Positions 6,775 through 16,097 of a stretch of 64,000 nucleotides of DNA are shown one piece after another (within the stretch, counting starts at the first letter, position 1; every line of letters starts with the position of its first letter). The stretch spans positions 80,829 through 144,828 of the forward strand of contig CAMIGX010000007.1 in the NCBI GenBank assembly GCA_946221385.1, given 5' to 3'. This stretch comes from an uncultured Propionimicrobium sp. (GTDB taxonomy: Bacteria > Actinomycetota > Actinomycetes > Propionibacteriales > Propionibacteriaceae). Under the pieces are notes generated by a model. That model did no database searches. It was given only the letters and a program-made list of their open reading frames with translations, and was not told the DNA's origin. Position numbers and translations under genes: made by a program.

Positions 6775-9435
6775 TTAGAGCTTCTGGAGGATCGAGAAGA
6801 ATTGAGACTGGTTCAGTGCCCCTTCCAGCGGTGTGACACCGTCTGGGAACACCATGTAGTACCGGAACTGACTACCTGCTAGTTCGGCCCACTTCTTGCC
6901 GAGTTTGATCTTTCGCCAGGAGTCATCGTTTTTGAGATGTTCTCCCTTGGGTTCAACCATCACCACGACCCGACTGTTGGTCATCACAATGAAGTCGGGG
7001 TAGTGGTTGAACGGGCCGTTGATTGCGAATCCTTTTCGTTCAATGTTGCGGTGCCACCATTGCACGTTCTTCATACCGGAGAATCGCGCGGCGAACTCCA
7101 GCTCGTCCTTGTTCATCTGGCCTTCAGCCTCATAGAGCGAACCGCCGATCAGCGAGGTCGAGTGGATGGGTTGAATCACCAGCGGCAGATTATAGGTGTA
7201 TTGAATGTCGATGTGGCCGGTTTCTATATCTTCATAGAACTTCTTGACCTTATGGTCCTCCAGCAGACCTTTGATCTTCTCGCGGATCTTGTCGGCCACG
7301 GCATTCGGCCGTTCCTGGTAGGCAAGCAGGTCTTCCGTGTCGAAGTTCTCAGTCATCCGGCCGATGTAGGAACGCAGATCAGAATCATTGACGGAGTTGA
7401 TAGGCTTGAGCCGATTGTAGATAGCTTCGGCCGCGCTGCGTTTCTGGGACTCGACGCTGAGCTTGCTGAAATACTCACGCAGTCGCCGTTGATCAGCGGC
7501 GCTCATGCGGAAAGCGCGTGGAACGTCAGCCTTGTTCTCGACGTCAATGCGGTACATCTGCTCATCTGCTGAGGTCAGGTCTATCTGGGTGTCCTTATCC
7601 CGCAGCACAAAGTCTGCGGCGAGCGCTTCATTACGCAGAAGATCCACCCCGTCATCGCACGTTGGGAACAGCACCGACCGAGGAGCCTGGATAACGAACT
7701 GTGGAATCTTCAACTTAGAAACTTCGTCGCGGTAGTCAGCGATCATTGCCGTCGTGTCCACGGTTTCCTCCAAATCTGAGGGAACAAAATCATCGCCCAG
7801 CTGGGCTGCCTGCTCTGCCTCTTGCTCATAATCAGCTCCTTGCTGAGCGGCATGTTCCAGCATCGACGCCAATCCCGCACTGGCGTCCCCAGATTCGGCC
7901 GTCTCGCCTGCAGTCGTGCCTCGCTGCTCAAGGTCGGAGGCGACATCTTTCTCGTCGAAGTCAAGGAATTCCTCGTCTGCAGTTTCCGGCTGATCCTGTG
8001 GCACGTCAGACTGTAGATGAGAGGTTGGCGTGGGAGATTCTGACGTGAAATCAAGGACCGATTCGTCCACGGCACGGAAGTCACGCTTGGAGAACCCTGC
8101 ACTGTTTAAGCCCGCAACAATCTGATTGAGCGTGGTACTGAAATCATTTGACGAGGTGAGCACGTAGCTCATATTCAACAGCTGGTCGCGCTGCCGTGCC
8201 GCGTGAGGCTGGCGCAGTACGCGCCCAAGGATTTGCTCCACATCGACCTGACTGGTCTTGTTCGCAAGAGAGGCCAAAACATAGGCGAACGGACAATCCC
8301 AGCCTTCTTTGAGAGCATTGACGGTGATGATGTACCGGATCTCGCACTCTGGACTCAGCAGATCCACGCCCTTCAGCTCGTTGATGTTTGCCGTCTTGAT
8401 TGCGATCTGCTCAGCCGGGATGCCGGTGTTGACCAGTTTGTCACGCAGTTTCTCGAACGACGTGGAATCCTCATCCGTCTTGGGTTCCGCCTGGAACAGC
8501 ACGATCGGGCGAATATAGCCCCCACCCACAGCTTGCTGTTGGACAGCTGCGGCTTCGAGTGACTGTCGCAGATCGATCGCGTCCGTTACCACCTCCGCCT
8601 GTGAAGACCGGTTATAGGCGATCACCGGGAGTTTGACCATGTTCTCGTTCTTCAACGCCAGCGCATCGACATAGGAAATAATGTTCGACTGCTTCTTCGG
8701 CGTTGCCGTCAGATCAAGAATGAACGCCGGATTGAAGTTCACCAGCATCTCGGTACTCAAGTTACTGGTGGCGTGGTGCGATTCATCCACGATCACAACC
8801 GGGTTCAGCTGGTTAATCACCTGGAACAAGGCGGTCCCGTCAGCGTTCTCGATCGGCTGCTCGGGGGCGCCCAACGCGGTCGCGAACGGCGCCAGATTGC
8901 CGTTAGCCTGGTAAGCTTTGCGACCTTCCTTATTGGCCGAGCGGAATGAGTCATACGACAGCACCATCACTGACAACTGTTCCGCCACCGTCGCCGGGCT
9001 AAAGTTCTGGCCAGCCAGCAACTCTTCCTTCGAATACACCTCCACACGTCCACTGAAATCGGCATTCAGACGCTGACGATACGGGTGATGCGGATCCTTC
9101 AATGCTGCCAAGGCTTGAGTCAGAATCGCCTCGGAAGGCACAAGCCAGACCACCGCACGGCCTCGCACCAACGGCAGCGCATCAAAAATCGGCTTTACCG
9201 ATGCACATGCCAAGAACGTCTTGCCGCCACCAGTGGGCACTTTGTAACACACATGCGGAACCCCATCGATGATGTTGTGATACCCAGGGATTCCATCCTT
9301 ACCAACAGGGATCTGGCGAGACTCCCAAAACGCGGTAAATGCATCGCTCAGCGACGAATGCTCCCTCAACTGCGCAAGGTAATCCGTGAGGTCGGCGATC
9401 ACACGCTTCTGATAGTTCTTCAACTCCATGATCAA
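6775..9435 (-). CDS. res: type III restriction enzyme Res subunit
   Basis: The 886-residue protein is a DEAD-type ATPase/translocase fused to a nuclease. Walker A is KVPTGGGKTF (near 65-74), Walker B is IVDESHHA, motif III ILDLTATP, and a later EQILGRVLRQPHA matches helicase motif VI. A long acidic, Gln/Glu-rich linker lies near the middle. The C-terminus carries a PD-(D/E)XK pattern: PD at 813-814, then E828-x-K830 in VEPKG. With Mod it would cut DNA between head-to-head unmethylated sites. It starts 11 bases after the mod stop, so mod-res form one operon. The protein appears intact. Confidence 0.93.
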   Translation of the reverse strand: MIMELKNYQKRVIADLTDYLAQLREHSSLSDAFTAFWESRQIPVGKDGIPGYHNIIDGVPHVCYKVPTGGGKTFLACASVKPIFDALPLVRGRAVVWLVPSEAILTQALAALKDPHHPYRQRLNADFSGRVEVYSKEELLAGQNFSPATVAEQLSVMVLSYDSFRSANKEGRKAYQANGNLAPFATALGAPEQPIENADGTALFQVINQLNPVVIVDESHHATSNLSTEMLVNFNPAFILDLTATPKKQSNIISYVDALALKNENMVKLPVIAYNRSSQAEVVTDAIDLRQSLEAAAVQQQAVGGGYIRPIVLFQAEPKTDEDSTSFEKLRDKLVNTGIPAEQIAIKTANINELKGVDLLSPECEIRYIITVNALKEGWDCPFAYVLASLANKTSQVDVEQILGRVLRQPHAARQRDQLLNMSYVLTSSNDFSTTLNQIVAGLNSAGFSKRDFRAVDESVLDFTSESPTPTSHLQSDVPQDQPETADEEFLDFDEKDVASDLEQRGTTAGETAESGDASAGLASMLEHAAQQGADYEQEAEQAAQLGDDFVPSDLEETVDTTAMIADYRDEVSKLKIPQFVIQAPRSVLFPTCDDGVDLLRNEALAADFVLRDKDTQIDLTSADEQMYRIDVENKADVPRAFRMSAADQRRLREYFSKLSVESQKRSAAEAIYNRLKPINSVNDSDLRSYIGRMTENFDTEDLLAYQERPNAVADKIREKIKGLLEDHKVKKFYEDIETGHIDIQYTYNLPLVIQPIHSTSLIGGSLYEAEGQMNKDELEFAARFSGMKNVQWWHRNIERKGFAINGPFNHYPDFIVMTNSRVVVMVEPKGEHLKNDDSWRKIKLGKKWAELAGSQFRYYMVFPDGVTPLEGALNQSQFFSILQKL

Positions 9436-9446
9436 ACTCCTGGCCT

Positions 9447-11408
9447 TTACAAGCGCGTGATATCCCGAGGGATCTTCTTAAACGTGATCGAATACGCAGC
9501 CAACTCCTGCTCAGACAGCACACACGTATCGGCATAAATCACATACGATTCAGCCGCGCACTCCGCCGGGATCGACGCTAGATACTCCCTATTAAGCACT
9601 GTTGGGGTGGCGGCATCAAAACCGAAGAAATACGCCACCCCAGTAGCAGCACGCCCCAGGAAATCAGGGTGAATATCGGCTGATCCCGACTCGTAAGCCT
9701 GACCGGTTTCGGTGAACCAGATGTACTCACGCACACGCTCAAGCGGAACCTCCGGATTCAGGTCACCATCAATGAGTAGTGGGGAGCCAAGTTCGTAGTA
9801 GGAGAAACTGCCTCCGGTACCCGAAACATCTTCCTCGTGTTCTTGCCGAGCGACCACCTGAACGAACGAACAACCAGACTTGCCGGTAACTTTCGTGACG
9901 ATCTTCGGCCGCAGCACTTCCGTGTAGCTTCCCTGCGCCTGCTCGAAAACTTCCGTGGCCTCAGCCAAAAGACTCTCGCCCTTGCGCAACGCGCTCAAAG
10001 TCAGTTTCTTCTCGAACAGCACGTGCTCTTCAGTACGTGTGTCCTTGAACCCGTGAATCGTGCGGCGCACCCGCTCGGCAGTCACCGTATCGGCGTAGTC
10101 GCCAAGTTCGACAAGAATGAACCTGCGCTCTCCACCGTCTTGCTTGTTTAGATCTAAGACTGCCTGCGCTGTTGTTCCTGAGCCAGCAAACGAATCAAGA
10201 ACTAAGGCATCGCTCTTGTCCACGAGAGAAATTAAGTACTCGATCATGCGGCAGTTCTTGGGGTTGGGAAACTTTCCTGTGCCTAGAACTTCATTGAGAA
10301 GAGTTGTTCCATCACTTGTTGGAAAGGAAAGAATACTCCGAACGTTTGTGCCGCCTTCGCTCAATTCGTAGGCAGTGCCATCAATGATTCGAACATCATC
10401 TTCATTGACAGATATTTTCTTTTTTACCTGATATCCGCCCGAACGCAACTTGTGGATGTAAAGTTCATCCGGATTCTCATTTACATTGTCGAGATCCCAA
10501 GTCCAAGCGCCAAGCTGGTCTCGAACCCGTGGTGGCCGGATGGGGACATATCCATTGGCAATATAATCTTTTCTATCCGAGTAAATATCCTCTGTTGCAG
10601 TCGGATCTAGTGCAGCGTCCTTGTTGTAATCAGAAATCGCTTCAAAATGTCCGGTGGCTTCCGAGTAATAGATTGTGAATCCGAGATTCGGGCGCGCAGA
10701 GAGCACACCGCCACTTGCTCGGGTCGTAATAGGATCTCCGAGGCGATACCACCCGGTTTCGTCACTGTAGGCACGTTTTAGGGTTTCGGATCGATCCCGG
10801 AGCATCGCTGATAGATCAGAATCTCCCACCAAAGCCTGCTTGCGATAAACCAAAATGTACTCATGATTTCGTTGAATATCGCTCGTGTCAGACTTGGAAT
10901 TTCCTTTTTCTTGAATGAGTGTTCCTAGGCGGTTGGCTCCGCCAAAAATCTCATCCAAGATTAAAGTCAGCTTTGCTTGCTCGTTGTCGTCGATAGAAAC
11001 AAAGAGAACAGCAGAGCGTGCCATGAGGCGGTGCAGGAGCCGCAGACGTGGGTACATCATGCATAACCACTTGTCATGACGAGTAAGGTCTTCGCCCTCT
11101 TTACCGACGACTTCGCCGAGCCATTTCTTGATGCGTGGGTCGTTGACAGCGTCGTTATATACCCACCCCTCATTGCCTGTGTTGTAGGGAGGGTCGATAT
11201 AGATGCAGTCGACTTTCCCCTCGTATTTGGGCAGTAGCGCTTTGAGGGCTTCAAGGTTATCGCCATGAATGATCATGTTCTCGGAGCCGTTGTCTTCGTC
11301 ATGTTGTCCGGTCTCGTCGAAAGAGTATTGGCGGTTGAGCACGCGGTAAGGAACGTCGAGGTGATGGGTGACGACTTTGTCTTTGCCTACCCACGTCAGT
11401 TCAGGCAT
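9447..11408 (-). CDS. mod: type III DNA methyltransferase Mod subunit
   Basis: N6-adenine methyltransferase of 653 residues that provides sequence recognition for the Mod-Res complex. The order is beta-class: IDPPYNTGNE (motif IV, D72-Y75) lies near the N-terminus and DSFAGSGTTAQ (motif I, SAM binding) some 340 residues later. The stretch between them holds the target recognition domain. That stretch, about 10130-10950, is strikingly AT-rich: single lines count 35-38% GC against roughly 55-67% in res and the neighbouring genes, suggesting a swapped or imported recognition domain. A CAGAAGGAGCAGG ribosome site precedes the ATG at 11408. Confidence 0.93.
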   Translation of the reverse strand: MPELTWVGKDKVVTHHLDVPYRVLNRQYSFDETGQHDEDNGSENMIIHGDNLEALKALLPKYEGKVDCIYIDPPYNTGNEGWVYNDAVNDPRIKKWLGEVVGKEGEDLTRHDKWLCMMYPRLRLLHRLMARSAVLFVSIDDNEQAKLTLILDEIFGGANRLGTLIQEKGNSKSDTSDIQRNHEYILVYRKQALVGDSDLSAMLRDRSETLKRAYSDETGWYRLGDPITTRASGGVLSARPNLGFTIYYSEATGHFEAISDYNKDAALDPTATEDIYSDRKDYIANGYVPIRPPRVRDQLGAWTWDLDNVNENPDELYIHKLRSGGYQVKKKISVNEDDVRIIDGTAYELSEGGTNVRSILSFPTSDGTTLLNEVLGTGKFPNPKNCRMIEYLISLVDKSDALVLDSFAGSGTTAQAVLDLNKQDGGERRFILVELGDYADTVTAERVRRTIHGFKDTRTEEHVLFEKKLTLSALRKGESLLAEATEVFEQAQGSYTEVLRPKIVTKVTGKSGCSFVQVVARQEHEEDVSGTGGSFSYYELGSPLLIDGDLNPEVPLERVREYIWFTETGQAYESGSADIHPDFLGRAATGVAYFFGFDAATPTVLNREYLASIPAECAAESYVIYADTCVLSEQELAAYSITFKKIPRDITRL

Positions 11409-11595
11409 CTAAGTCCTGCTCCTTCTGGTTGTTTCAATTGATGACTATTCCTTCGCGTCCATGCGCTGAGGACCATACGGTTTGTATGCGACTCGCTGTC
11501 GACCGAGCGCTATCCATATGGCAATTGCCAGTACGTCTGGTCGTAACCCTTGGCTTTGGGGTTGAGACAGGCAAGAGCTTGCGCTTCCCAAGATG

Positions 11596-12066
11596 TCAGC
11601 CCTTGATCGAGTTTTCCTCAAGCTCTTCGTAGGGTTCATCGATCTCGTTTTCGTCGATGATGTGCATCGCGGCCTCTTCAGCTGAGGCTGCTCCCCCGGC
11701 GATGCCCACGTCAGCGGCAATAGACTCAGCTTCAACGTCGATCATGTCGCCGTCGACATTGATCAAGCGTCCCGCCCGACGGCCACCGACTTGCCGCTTC
11801 TCGCCACTGGGATTCCACGGACCGGTCAGCTTGTTGGGGTCTTCTTCGGGCTCTTCTTGCTTTAGCCGCATCTCGATCGTCTCACCTTGGGCCATTTCGG
11901 CTGGGGTATTGCCGAACCCCTGCGCCACCGACCAATGATCGGGCGCCACATAACCCTCGTCTAGCGGATCCTCGACACCGCGCGAGATCAGCGTGTCCTG
12001 TTGGGTCAGCTGCTCGTCCTGATCAGGCATCTGGGAATCTGGCTCAATAACGGCGTCGTTGCTCAT
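11596..12066 (-). CDS. DUF5709 family protein
   Basis: An acidic 156-residue soluble protein with the family's pattern: GVEDPLDEGYVAPDHWS early, then a GETIEMRLKQEEPEEDP stretch and a GRRAGRLINVDGD segment near the middle. No signal peptide, membrane segment or catalytic motif is visible. The family is confined to Actinobacteria and its function is unknown to me. It lies upstream of mod on the same strand with a 187-base gap, so it is probably chromosomal backbone flanking the inserted R-M operon. It is divergent from the toxin-antitoxin pair. Confidence 0.75.
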   Translation of the reverse strand: MSNDAVIEPDSQMPDQDEQLTQQDTLISRGVEDPLDEGYVAPDHWSVAQGFGNTPAEMAQGETIEMRLKQEEPEEDPNKLTGPWNPSGEKRQVGGRRAGRLINVDGDMIDVEAESIAADVGIAGGAASAEEAAMHIIDENEIDEPYEELEENSIKG

Positions 12067-12147
12067 GAACCAATTGTGCCAAGACCGCTGATGAAGTGCA
12101 CCGAAATATGCACCGCATATTGATTCTGTGTGTCTTCACTGCGAAAC

Positions 12148-12163
12148 TGTATACATGTCTACA
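12148..12163 (+). promoter_or_regulatory. tandem octamer operator over the antitoxin start
   Basis: TGTATACA (12148-12155) is followed immediately by TGTCTACA (12156-12163), seven of eight bases identical. The first octamer is itself a palindrome. Tandem half-sites at 8-base spacing fit a ribbon-helix-helix dimer pair, and the site spans the antitoxin start codon, so autorepression is likely. Confidence 0.5.
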
Positions 12164-12436
12164 CAAGTGCTCAGCGTGCGCGTCAGCGATGACGTAAAGG
12201 CTCGTCTTGACGCTTTAAGTGCCGCCACGGGACGCTCCCGTTCCTATTACGTCCAAGAGGCACTTTTGGAACACCTTGAAGACATGGAGTGGGCCTATGA
12301 CATCGCTTCGCGAGCCGAATCAATCCGTCGCGGCGACCGGTCGACGCGCACCTTCGATGAAGTCGCAGCAGATCTCAGTTTTGACCCAGATGAGCTTCGC
12401 GACGAAGTAACGGAATCACATGCCGTGGAGGGTTGA
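12155..12436 (+). CDS. ribbon-helix-helix antitoxin
   Basis: The 93-residue protein begins MSTQVLSVRVSDDVKARLDA, the beta strand and first helix of an RHH (MetJ/Arc) fold. A helix with GRSRSYYVQEALLEHLED follows, then a 40-residue acidic tail of the kind that wraps the toxin. No ribosome-binding site precedes the ATG at 12155. The TATACA over it could be a -10 box, in which case a leaderless GTG at 12167 is an alternative start. The 3' end overlaps the toxin gene by 17 bases, the usual coupled arrangement. Confidence 0.85.
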   Translation: MSTQVLSVRVSDDVKARLDALSAATGRSRSYYVQEALLEHLEDMEWAYDIASRAESIRRGDRSTRTFDEVAADLSFDPDELRDEVTESHAVEG

Positions 12437-12686
12437 GTTCGATCCCACCTGCGAGCGGCAACTGCGACGCCTAGATAGGCCTGTCGCCAAAAGAATCCTG
12501 AAGACGTTAGCTGAGCTCGCGCTCCTAGAAGATCCACGCGTACGCTGCAAACCTCTCCGAGGGCCATTGTCTGGACTTTGGCGCCTTCGAGTCGAGGATT
12601 ACCGCGCGATCTTGGATATCCGTAATGGCGAAATGGTCATTTTGGCGCTCGACCTTGGGCACCGAAGCGAGATTTACGAAGATTGA
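12420..12686 (+). CDS. RelE/ParE-type toxin
   Basis: The 88-residue basic protein has the fold pattern of the RelE superfamily: WRVEFDPTCERQLRRLDRP, a helical KRILKTLAELALLEDPR segment, then GLWRLRVEDYRAILDIRNGEMVILALDLGHRSEIYED. The R..DYR and GHRSE..Y motifs are typical of RelE-like ribosome-dependent mRNA interferases. ParE-like gyrase inhibitors share the fold, so the target is not certain. It starts inside the antitoxin gene. Its last 13 bases overlap the 3' end of tgt on the opposite strand. Confidence 0.86.
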   Translation: MPWRVEFDPTCERQLRRLDRPVAKRILKTLAELALLEDPRVRCKPLRGPLSGLWRLRVEDYRAILDIRNGEMVILALDLGHRSEIYED

Positions 12687-13924
12687 TCACTCGATTTATA
12701 GAAGCGCCTAAGGGTTTCGGTGCGTAGCTCATAGAAGGTGCCGTCCTTGATGGAGGCACGGATCGAGTCGACTAGACGTACCGTCCAGCGCTCGTTGTGG
12801 ATCGTAGCGAGGGTGTATCCGAGCATCTCTTTGGCTTTGAAGAGATGGTGGATGTAGGCACGGCTGTAGTTGGCGCAGGTGTAGCAGTCGCAACCGTCCT
12901 CCAGCGGACCCCAGTCGCGCTTGAAGCGAGCACTGGTCAGGTTGTAGCGGCCGTCAGCAGTGTAGATCGCTGAATTGCGCGCCACTCGACTCGGGTTGAC
13001 GCAATCAAAAGTGTCCGCGCCGTTCTCGATGCACCAAAACAGATCATCCGGCTCAGAGATGCCCAACATGTGTTTTGGCTTGTCAGCTGGTAGTTCTTCG
13101 GCGCACCAGGAGACGATATTGCCCAAATTGTGCTTCTCGAGCGCCCCGCCGATGCCATAGCCGTCGAAATTCCAGCCCGCATGCTGCGTGGCAGCCAGAT
13201 CCCGGCAAGCTTGACGACGCAGATCCTCATATTGCGCGCCTTGCACGACGCCAAACAGCGCCTGATATGGCCGATGTGAGCGCTGCTGAGTGAACTCATA
13301 GTGCGCAGCCAGACAACGCTCAGCCCATCGCTGGGTCCGGGCTACCGAATCTTCTTGATAGTGCCGCGTGTTCAACAGCGTGGTCAGCTCGTCGAACGCG
13401 AACATGATATCCGCGCCGAGCTGATGTTGAATGCCGATCGACACCTCCGGGGTGAAACGATGCTTCGAACCGTCCAACGGAGAATGGAAATCGACGCCGT
13501 CCTCGTCGACGAAAGCGTTGCGTTGTTTGCCTTCGGCGATGACGTCGTCAGCTTGCAGGCCGGTGACGTCCATCGCCAAGACCTTCTTGTGCCCCGCCCC
13601 CAAGCTCAACACCTGAAAACCGCCGGAGTCGGTAAATGTCGGACCCGACCAGTTCATGAAAGAACCAATGCCTCCAGCTTCGTCGACGATATCTGGGCCC
13701 GGCTGCAGGTAGAGATGGAAAGCATTGCCGAGCACAGCTTGCGCACCAAGCTCTTTGACCATCTCCGGAGTGACGGCCTTCACCGTCGCCTTCGTGCCGA
13801 CGACGATGAATGCGGGTGTTTCGATGTCACCGTGCGGGGTGTGGATGACTCCTGCTCGTCCCAGCCCATTAGGCAATTTGCTAGTGATCTCGTATGAGAA
13901 GTCGGCTGGGCTTGGAGTAGGCAC
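12674..13924 (-). CDS. tgt: queuine/preQ1 tRNA-guanine transglycosylase
   Basis: Exchanges guanine 34 of GUN-anticodon tRNAs for a queuosine precursor. The 416-residue frame carries the nucleophile/substrate region FTDSGGFQVLSLG (97-109), FAFDELTTL near the middle, and a zinc-site segment CDCYTCANYSRAYIHHL near 320-340. No queuosine biosynthesis genes are in the window, so substrate supply cannot be judged. The ATG at 13924 leaves 52 bases to the divergent metallophosphoesterase start. The 3' end overlaps the relE gene tail to tail. Confidence 0.94.
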   Translation of the reverse strand: MPTPSPADFSYEITSKLPNGLGRAGVIHTPHGDIETPAFIVVGTKATVKAVTPEMVKELGAQAVLGNAFHLYLQPGPDIVDEAGGIGSFMNWSGPTFTDSGGFQVLSLGAGHKKVLAMDVTGLQADDVIAEGKQRNAFVDEDGVDFHSPLDGSKHRFTPEVSIGIQHQLGADIMFAFDELTTLLNTRHYQEDSVARTQRWAERCLAAHYEFTQQRSHRPYQALFGVVQGAQYEDLRRQACRDLAATQHAGWNFDGYGIGGALEKHNLGNIVSWCAEELPADKPKHMLGISEPDDLFWCIENGADTFDCVNPSRVARNSAIYTADGRYNLTSARFKRDWGPLEDGCDCYTCANYSRAYIHHLFKAKEMLGYTLATIHNERWTVRLVDSIRASIKDGTFYELRTETLRRFYKSSDQSS

Positions 13925-13963
13925 TGATCAATTTTGGCAGATCCGCCAAGCCGGCGATTGCAC

Positions 13964-13969
13964 TAGTGT
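13964..13969 (+). promoter_or_regulatory. putative -10 box of a leaderless transcript
   Basis: TAGTGT fits TANNNT and its end is seven bases before the GTG start of the metallophosphoesterase, in the tgt intergenic gap. No good -35 hexamer is visible at 16-18 bases. The assignment rests on spacing alone. Confidence 0.3.
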
Positions 13970-13976
13970 TTTGGAC

Positions 13977-15368
13977 GTGTCTGAGGACCCACAATTTTGG
14001 CCACCTTTGCGCGACTCACTGGCGCTACCACTCAACCAAGTGCCGCGCGTCGAGCATGATCTATCGATTGATTTCGTCGCGACAGATCTCGAAGTCTTCA
14101 CGGTGACCGCTACTAGCGTCGTCATCACCTGGATCACCCGCCGACCCCGCAACTATCGCGGTGTGCCGGCCCCGGTGGCCACCGACACCCAGTTGAAACT
14201 TGGCCCAGTGGACGGATCGCTGGTGTTGGTCTACGACGATCCAACCCCACGCGCTTTCCACTACGTCGAGATCACCGGACTTGAACCAGGACGCAGCTAT
14301 CGTTTCGAAGCATTCAGCGCCGGGAAACGCCCCGGTCCAGGTCTGCACGTCACCCGCGAAGATTTCTCCCCCGAGCGGACGCACACCTTCACCACATTGG
14401 TGCCGCCGTCCGGCAATTATCTAGGCACGGTCGCGCTCAGCAATGACATCCACGTCGGCGAAGCTCGCCAAGGCATCAACCTCGGACCGCTGCCGACCTC
14501 AGTGCGCGACGAAATGGGCTATCGGCCCTACCCGGAGATGATGTTCTCGGCGATGGTGGACGAGTTGCGAGGCGCCGGGCATCCCTTTTTGGTCTTGAAC
14601 GGTGATCTGACCTATGACGGATCGCCTGACGAAGTGGAGCGAGTGTTAAATATCGCTAACGAATATGGCGCTCAAAATGTTGATTGGTTAATGACGCGTG
14701 GTAACCATGATTATCCGCGTCCGAAAGCAGATCCTTTCGGTGAGCGCATCGCTGCATATCAAAAATTGCAGACCGTGAATTTGGATTGGGGATTAAGAAT
14801 TCTGGGCATTGATTCGACCAAGAAATCATCTGGTGGCTGGATTATCCCCGAACAATTCGCCGAGATTTCTGACGAATTGCGGCGCGACCCAGACCGCCCG
14901 ACCTTGTCGGTATGCCACCATCCGTCCACCAATGACGCGGCCTGGTCGTCAATTTCTGGCCCTGGTTTCATGCTGCGTGCAGCTGACCGCAAGCGGCTGC
15001 AGGAATTGCATCTAGCCGCGCCGGGAGTCTTCGCCCACCACACTGGCCACACGCACCGCATGCGGCTCGATAAGCCCGATCTGCCGGGCGCGCACACCCA
15101 ATATTTTGAGAACGCTGCGTGCGCGGCATATCCGGGCGGCTATGCGTTATTGCATATTTTCACCGGCGGCTATCAATTGAATTTTTGGCGGACACACTCA
15201 CCGGCCGCGCAACGCTGGACATATCGCAGCCGATTCCAAATGCTCGGCATCGGTCCACGATTCATGCTGGGCTACACCAATGATCGAAATTTCGTCCGAG
15301 AATTCGATTTCTCTGGCCTCAAGCCATCGGGCCAAGAATTGCCGGGATATTTCAAAGAAGCGGTCTGA
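13977..15368 (+). CDS. metallophosphoesterase with N-terminal fibronectin-like domain
   Basis: About 463 residues. The first 140 form a beta-rich, purple-acid-phosphatase/fibronectin-like region (SVVITWITRRPRNYRG, RSYRFEAFSAGK). The calcineurin-like phosphoesterase follows with ALSNDIHVGE, LNGDLTYDGSPDE, TRGNHDYPRP, SVCHHP and HHTGHTHRMR, the complete set of metal ligands. No signal peptide is seen, so it is probably cytoplasmic. The chosen GTG has no ribosome site but lies seven bases after TAGTGT, suggesting leaderless translation; earlier in-frame starts would run into tgt. The substrate is unknown. AT-rich synonymous codons appear around 14640-14860. Confidence 0.85.
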   Translation: MSEDPQFWPPLRDSLALPLNQVPRVEHDLSIDFVATDLEVFTVTATSVVITWITRRPRNYRGVPAPVATDTQLKLGPVDGSLVLVYDDPTPRAFHYVEITGLEPGRSYRFEAFSAGKRPGPGLHVTREDFSPERTHTFTTLVPPSGNYLGTVALSNDIHVGEARQGINLGPLPTSVRDEMGYRPYPEMMFSAMVDELRGAGHPFLVLNGDLTYDGSPDEVERVLNIANEYGAQNVDWLMTRGNHDYPRPKADPFGERIAAYQKLQTVNLDWGLRILGIDSTKKSSGGWIIPEQFAEISDELRRDPDRPTLSVCHHPSTNDAAWSSISGPGFMLRAADRKRLQELHLAAPGVFAHHTGHTHRMRLDKPDLPGAHTQYFENAACAAYPGGYALLHIFTGGYQLNFWRTHSPAAQRWTYRSRFQMLGIGPRFMLGYTNDRNFVREFDFSGLKPSGQELPGYFKEAV

Positions 15369-15374
15369 GCGCCG

Positions 15375-16097
15375 TCAGCTGAGTGCCTGGATTTGAGCCA
15401 GACATACCGCACCTGCGGTCGAGGCGCGCAAGACGTGATCGCCTAGGGAGGCCAGTTGTCCGCCAGCAGCTTGCAGCGCGTCAACTTCCGCTTCGCTGAT
15501 GCCGCCCTCGGGTCCCACGACGAAGGCGATCGTGCCGCTGCTCGGCAGCTCAAACTCCGCAAGGCGCTGGGTCGCGTCCTCATGCAAGATCAAACTCAAT
15601 TCCGCTGAGCCGAACAGCTCGCAGACTTCCTTGGTCCCAGCGAAGCGCACCTGTGGGACGGTGAAGCGGCGGGCTTGTTTGGCGGATTCGCGTACCGTCG
15701 ACTGCCATTTAGCTAGCGCTTTTTCGACTTTCCCGTCCCAGCGGACGATGCTGCGCGCCGCCTGCCAGGCCCAAATCTCGTCGACGCCAAGCTCGGTCAA
15801 CATTTCGATCGCGATATCTGATCGGTCACCCTTTGCAAGCGCCTGCACCGCAATGACGCGCTGCTCGCGCGCGCGATCTTGCAAGAGTTCCTCGACGCTG
15901 ACCTCGATTTCGTCCTTGCCGACCCGAGTCGTCGTGCCATGCACTGCACGGCCGCGTCCGTCAGCCAAGTAGACCTGCTCCCCCACGCGGATGCGTTTGA
16001 CGGTCGCCGCATGACGACCCTCTAGCCCGTCCAAGATCAGCGCTGAGCCGAGCTCGGCATCGTCCAGCGAATCGATCAGAAACAGCGCGTCAGTCAT
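15375..16097 (-). CDS. rsmE: 16S rRNA (uracil1498-N3)-methyltransferase
   Basis: SPOUT-class SAM methyltransferase that modifies U1498 of 16S rRNA. The 240-residue protein has the N-terminal PUA-like part (GRHAATVKRIRVGEQVYLADG) and the C-terminal trefoil knot with FVVGPEGGISEAEVD and LGDHVLRASTAG. It overlaps the 3' end of dnaJ by eight bases and shares its strand, the common hrcA-dnaJ-rsmE order of Gram-positive bacteria, so expression probably follows heat-shock control. It converges with the metallophosphoesterase, leaving only six bases between stop codons. Confidence 0.95.
   Translation of the reverse strand: MTDALFLIDSLDDAELGSALILDGLEGRHAATVKRIRVGEQVYLADGRGRAVHGTTTRVGKDEIEVSVEELLQDRAREQRVIAVQALAKGDRSDIAIEMLTELGVDEIWAWQAARSIVRWDGKVEKALAKWQSTVRESAKQARRFTVPQVRFAGTKEVCELFGSAELSLILHEDATQRLAEFELPSSGTIAFVVGPEGGISEAEVDALQAAGGQLASLGDHVLRASTAGAVCLAQIQALS

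Noticed and set aside
13725..13976. Upstream extension of the metallophosphoesterase to ATG 13725
   Set aside because: It overlaps the tgt coding strand by 200 bases and adds no family similarity; the GTG at 13977 with a nearby TANNNT box fits better.
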